Origin: Marinomonas mediterranea MMB-1
GTDB taxonomy: Bacteria; Pseudomonadota; Gammaproteobacteria; Pseudomonadales; Marinomonadaceae
Reading direction: 5' to 3'
Assembly (NCBI RefSeq): GCF_000192865.1
Contig: NC_015276.1
Coordinates: 682,001 to 746,000, forward strand
Length of the DNA: 64,000 bases
The notes under the pieces were generated by a model. That model did not search any database, was not told the DNA's origin, and saw only the letters and a list, made by a program, of their open reading frames with translations. The position numbers and the translations under genes are program-made. Position 1 is the stretch's first letter. Every line of letters begins with the position of its first letter. This document shows, piece after piece, positions 61,488 to 64,000 of this stretch.

Positions 61488-63779
61488 ATGCTAAGTTTAT
61501 TGAGAAGAATCACACAAGAGGTGACAGCAGCGCAAACGTTGCCCTCGGCATTGGACATTATTGTTCGACGAGTACGTCGTGCAATGCGTTCTGAGGTGTG
61601 TTCGATATACTTAGTAGACCCGAATACCGAAGAGTATGTGTTGATGGCGACACGCGGATTAAACTCCGGTGGCGCTGGTAAACTGAGCCTTAAGGCGCAT
61701 GAAGGCTTAGTCAGCCTGGTTGGCCGTCGAGCCGAACCCGTGAACCTTGAAGATGCTCATGCTCACCCCTCTTTCCATTATCTAAGTGGTTCTGGCGAAG
61801 AACGCTATAAGTCGTTCTTAGGCGTGCCAATCATTCATCATCGTCAGATTTTAGGTGTACTTGTTGTTCAGCATGAAGACAAACGCCGTTTTGATGAGGG
61901 TGAAGAAGCCTTTTTAATTACCTTGTCCGCTCAATTAGCAGGCGTTATCGCGCATGCTGAGGCAACAGGGGCGATGACGACTCTGGATAATACTGAGAAG
62001 CCGACGAGTCAAGATTTTCGTTATAAGGGGATTGCGGGTAGTCAAGGGGTTGCGATTGGTAAGGGAATGGTGGTCTACCCACCTGCGGACTTGGATGTTA
62101 TTCCCGACAGAAAAACGCAAGAGATAGAATCCGAGCTGAGCAGTTTCTCTGATGCACTAAAAGCGGTGCGCAAAGACATTCGACGTGCTAGTTCACGTTT
62201 AAGTCAGCATCTTAGTGAAGATGAAAAGGCGTTGTTTGATGTCTATCTTAAGATTCTAGACGATAACGCATTAGCAGCCGAAGTAGAACACAGAATCAAA
62301 GAGGGGAACTGGGCTCAAGGCGCGTTGCGTCAGGTAGTGCAGTTCCATATCTCGCATTTTAATCGCATGGAAGACCCTTATCTTCGTGAACGTGCGACGG
62401 ACATCAGAGATTTAGGACGTCGGATTCTTTCTCACCTCCAAGAAACGGCTCCTAGTCCAACCGAGACCTTTAAAGAGCCCGTCATCTTAATTGGCGAAGA
62501 GCTCACCGCTTCTATGTTAGGCGAAGTGCCAATCGATAAAGTAATTGGTTTGGTCTCCGTCATGGGGTCTAGCAACTCACATGTTGCGATTCTCGCTCGT
62601 GCGATGGGTATTCCGACCGTTATGGGGGCATTGGATGTTCCCTATACTCAGCTTGATAAAGTCGACATGATTGTTGATGGTTATTCAGGTCAAATCTTTA
62701 CCAATCCATCTGATCACCTTACAGAAAATTATCAACAGATCGTCGATGAAGAGCGTCAGCTAGAAACTGAGTTTGAAGCGCTAAAAGACCTGCCTTGTGA
62801 AACAAAAGACGGGAAGCGCTTGTCTTTATTTGTTAACACAGGTCTCTCAGCAGATATAGCACGATCATTGGACCGTGGCGCAGAGGGAATTGGCTTATAC
62901 CGGACAGAAGTGCCGTTTATGGTACGTGATCGTTTTCCGACCGAAGCCGAGCAAGAGGTTATCTACCGTCAACAGCTTGAAGGCTTCGCACCTGCGCCTG
63001 TTACGGTTCGTACCCTTGACGTTGGCGGAGATAAGGCGCTTCCTTATTTTCCAATTAAAGAGGAAAACCCGTTTCTTGGGTGGCGTGGAATACGAGTTAC
63101 TCTAGATCATTTAGAAATCTTTATGGCGCAAATCCGCGCCATGATCAAAGCGAGTGCAGGCCTGCATAACTTGAAGATAATGCTTCCGATGATTTCAAAT
63201 GTATCTGAAGTTGAAGAGGCGATTGTTCTGATTCAACGCGCATACGACGAGGTGTTGGAAGAAGGGTACGATGTGAAAATGCCGAAGGTTGGTGTCATGA
63301 TCGAAGTACCTGCAGCAGTTTACCAAGTAAAAGAATTGGCCGCGCTGGTGGACTTTATGTCTGTTGGTAGTAACGATTTGACGCAATATTTGCTTGCAGT
63401 AGACCGAAACAATCCCCGAGTTGCTGATTTATACCATTCATTTCACCCCGCTGTTTTGCGTGCCTTGCAGAGCATTGTCACAGAAGCGAAAGATGAACAT
63501 GTTACGCTCAGTGTATGTGGTGAAATGGCGGGTGATCCTATGGGGGCAATTCTATTTATGGCGATGGGATACGATGTGCTTTCTATGAGTTCAACGAGCT
63601 TACCTAAAGTAAAAGCGGTGATTCGTCATATCACCATGGAGCAAGCAGAAAATATGCTGTCTGAAGTATTGAACCTTTCACGTGCGTCAGCGGTCAAAAA
63701 GACCATGGAAGGCCTAATGCGTGATGCGAATATCGAACGCTTTGTTCGTCCAGCCAAATCTTCATCAATGAATCAGTAG
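61488..63779 (+). CDS. ptsP: PTS-Ntr enzyme I (PtsP)
   Basis: 763 aa. N-terminal GAF domain (about 15-155: EVCSIYLVDPNTEEYVLMAT ...), then PEP-utilising enzyme with the phospho-His segment GSSNSHVAILARAMGIPTVMG (H about 368 region), TLDVGGDKALPYF, SVGSNDLTQYLLAVDRNN and VCGEMAGDP. Passes phosphate from PEP to NPr and EIIA-Ntr, controlling potassium, nitrogen and virulence. The lgt gene starts 6 bp later. Pair rppH-ptsP as in Pseudomonas. Confidence 0.96.
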   Translation: MLSLLRRITQEVTAAQTLPSALDIIVRRVRRAMRSEVCSIYLVDPNTEEYVLMATRGLNSGGAGKLSLKAHEGLVSLVGRRAEPVNLEDAHAHPSFHYLSGSGEERYKSFLGVPIIHHRQILGVLVVQHEDKRRFDEGEEAFLITLSAQLAGVIAHAEATGAMTTLDNTEKPTSQDFRYKGIAGSQGVAIGKGMVVYPPADLDVIPDRKTQEIESELSSFSDALKAVRKDIRRASSRLSQHLSEDEKALFDVYLKILDDNALAAEVEHRIKEGNWAQGALRQVVQFHISHFNRMEDPYLRERATDIRDLGRRILSHLQETAPSPTETFKEPVILIGEELTASMLGEVPIDKVIGLVSVMGSSNSHVAILARAMGIPTVMGALDVPYTQLDKVDMIVDGYSGQIFTNPSDHLTENYQQIVDEERQLETEFEALKDLPCETKDGKRLSLFVNTGLSADIARSLDRGAEGIGLYRTEVPFMVRDRFPTEAEQEVIYRQQLEGFAPAPVTVRTLDVGGDKALPYFPIKEENPFLGWRGIRVTLDHLEIFMAQIRAMIKASAGLHNLKIMLPMISNVSEVEEAIVLIQRAYDEVLEEGYDVKMPKVGVMIEVPAAVYQVKELAALVDFMSVGSNDLTQYLLAVDRNNPRVADLYHSFHPAVLRALQSIVTEAKDEHVTLSVCGEMAGDPMGAILFMAMGYDVLSMSSTSLPKVKAVIRHITMEQAENMLSEVLNLSRASAVKKTMEGLMRDANIERFVRPAKSSSMNQ

Positions 63780-63785
63780 TATTAA

Positions 63786-64000
63786 ATGATTGCTTATCCT
63801 AATATCGATCCGATTGCGATTTCAGTCGGTCCCATCGCCGTGCATTGGTACGGTATTATGTATCTTATTGGTTTTGTCTCTGCTTATTACTTAGGTTGTT
63901 ATCGCGCTAAAACGTCCAACGGCTTGTGGGATCAAGACAAAGTCAGTGACATGATTTTCTATGGCGCCATCGGCGTGATCTTAGGCGGTCGTGTTGGGTA
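63786..64000 (+). CDS. lgt: Prolipoprotein diacylglyceryl transferase Lgt (N-terminal part)
   Basis: 71 codons before the window ends. MIAYPNIDPIAISVGPIAV, HWYGIMYLIGFVSAYYLG and FYGAIGVILGGRVG are the first membrane helices of Lgt. It attaches diacylglycerol to the lipobox Cys; the lipoproteins near flgP need it. The remainder lies outside. Confidence 0.93.
   Translation, partial: MIAYPNIDPIAISVGPIAVHWYGIMYLIGFVSAYYLGCYRAKTSNGLWDQDKVSDMIFYGAIGVILGGRVG

Overview
This window is chromosomal DNA of a marine gammaproteobacterium of the Marinomonas type. The evidence is the ffh-rpsP-rimM-trmD-rplS block, a single-polypeptide Fbp-type iron permease, polar-flagellum H-ring genes (flgT/flgP) and, above all, a Cas6-RT-Cas1 fusion of 957 residues. 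Its putative Cas1 metal ligands fall at E790 and E870, the numbering I remember for the RT-Cas1 of Marinomonas mediterranea MMB-1. The species name is inference; the rest is read from the sequence.

Layout. 1-5.5 kb: end of a CBS-domain gene, nudC, tRNA-Tyr, proQ, a small outer-membrane barrel, a ZapB-like coiled coil, flgT, flgP and small lipoproteins. 5.6-11.4 kb: dinB behind a perfect LexA box, a glycerate-kinase-like ATPase, an esterase, an inositol-monophosphatase-like gene, DUF2489 and mscS. 11.5-30.1 kb: an 18.4-kb CRISPR-Cas island. 30.2-34.8 kb: greB, a DUF72 gene, a NIF3-like gene, a NUDIX gene, a CorC/CNNM transporter and ypjD. 35-43.3 kb: ffh, ribosome and tRNA-modification genes, dsbC, hom, thrC, rsmE. 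43.5-51 kb: a diguanylate cyclase, recJ, folD, ygfB-like, pepP, ubiI-like. 51-57.6 kb: a DUF4856 lipoprotein-like/periplasmic protein, a sterol-desaturase-like membrane enzyme and fbpABC iron uptake. 57.6-64 kb: an HDOD protein, rlmI-like, a HAD phosphatase, rppH, ptsP and the start of lgt.

The island is a type III-B CRISPR-Cas locus transcribed leftward: cmr1, cmr2 (Cas10), cmr3, cmr4, cmr5, cmr6, a small membrane protein, a PD-(D/E)XK-like protein, cas6-RT-cas1, cas2, then a leader and a 59-repeat array. A second 9-repeat array lies upstream of the operon and has its own copy of the leader plus a broken cas2 end. The RT-Cas1 allows spacers to be taken from RNA (known from MMB-1), Cmr1-6 form the RNA-guided RNA-cutting complex, and Cas10 keeps a GGDD cyclase motif but has no HD nuclease domain. 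No CARF effector is recognisable, so the two accessory genes are the most interesting unknowns. The island is flanked by 212-bp direct copies of the mscS 3' end with its terminator. Its right edge carries a frameshifted second greB. The three newest repeats of the large array have lost the hairpin that Cas6 would recognise.
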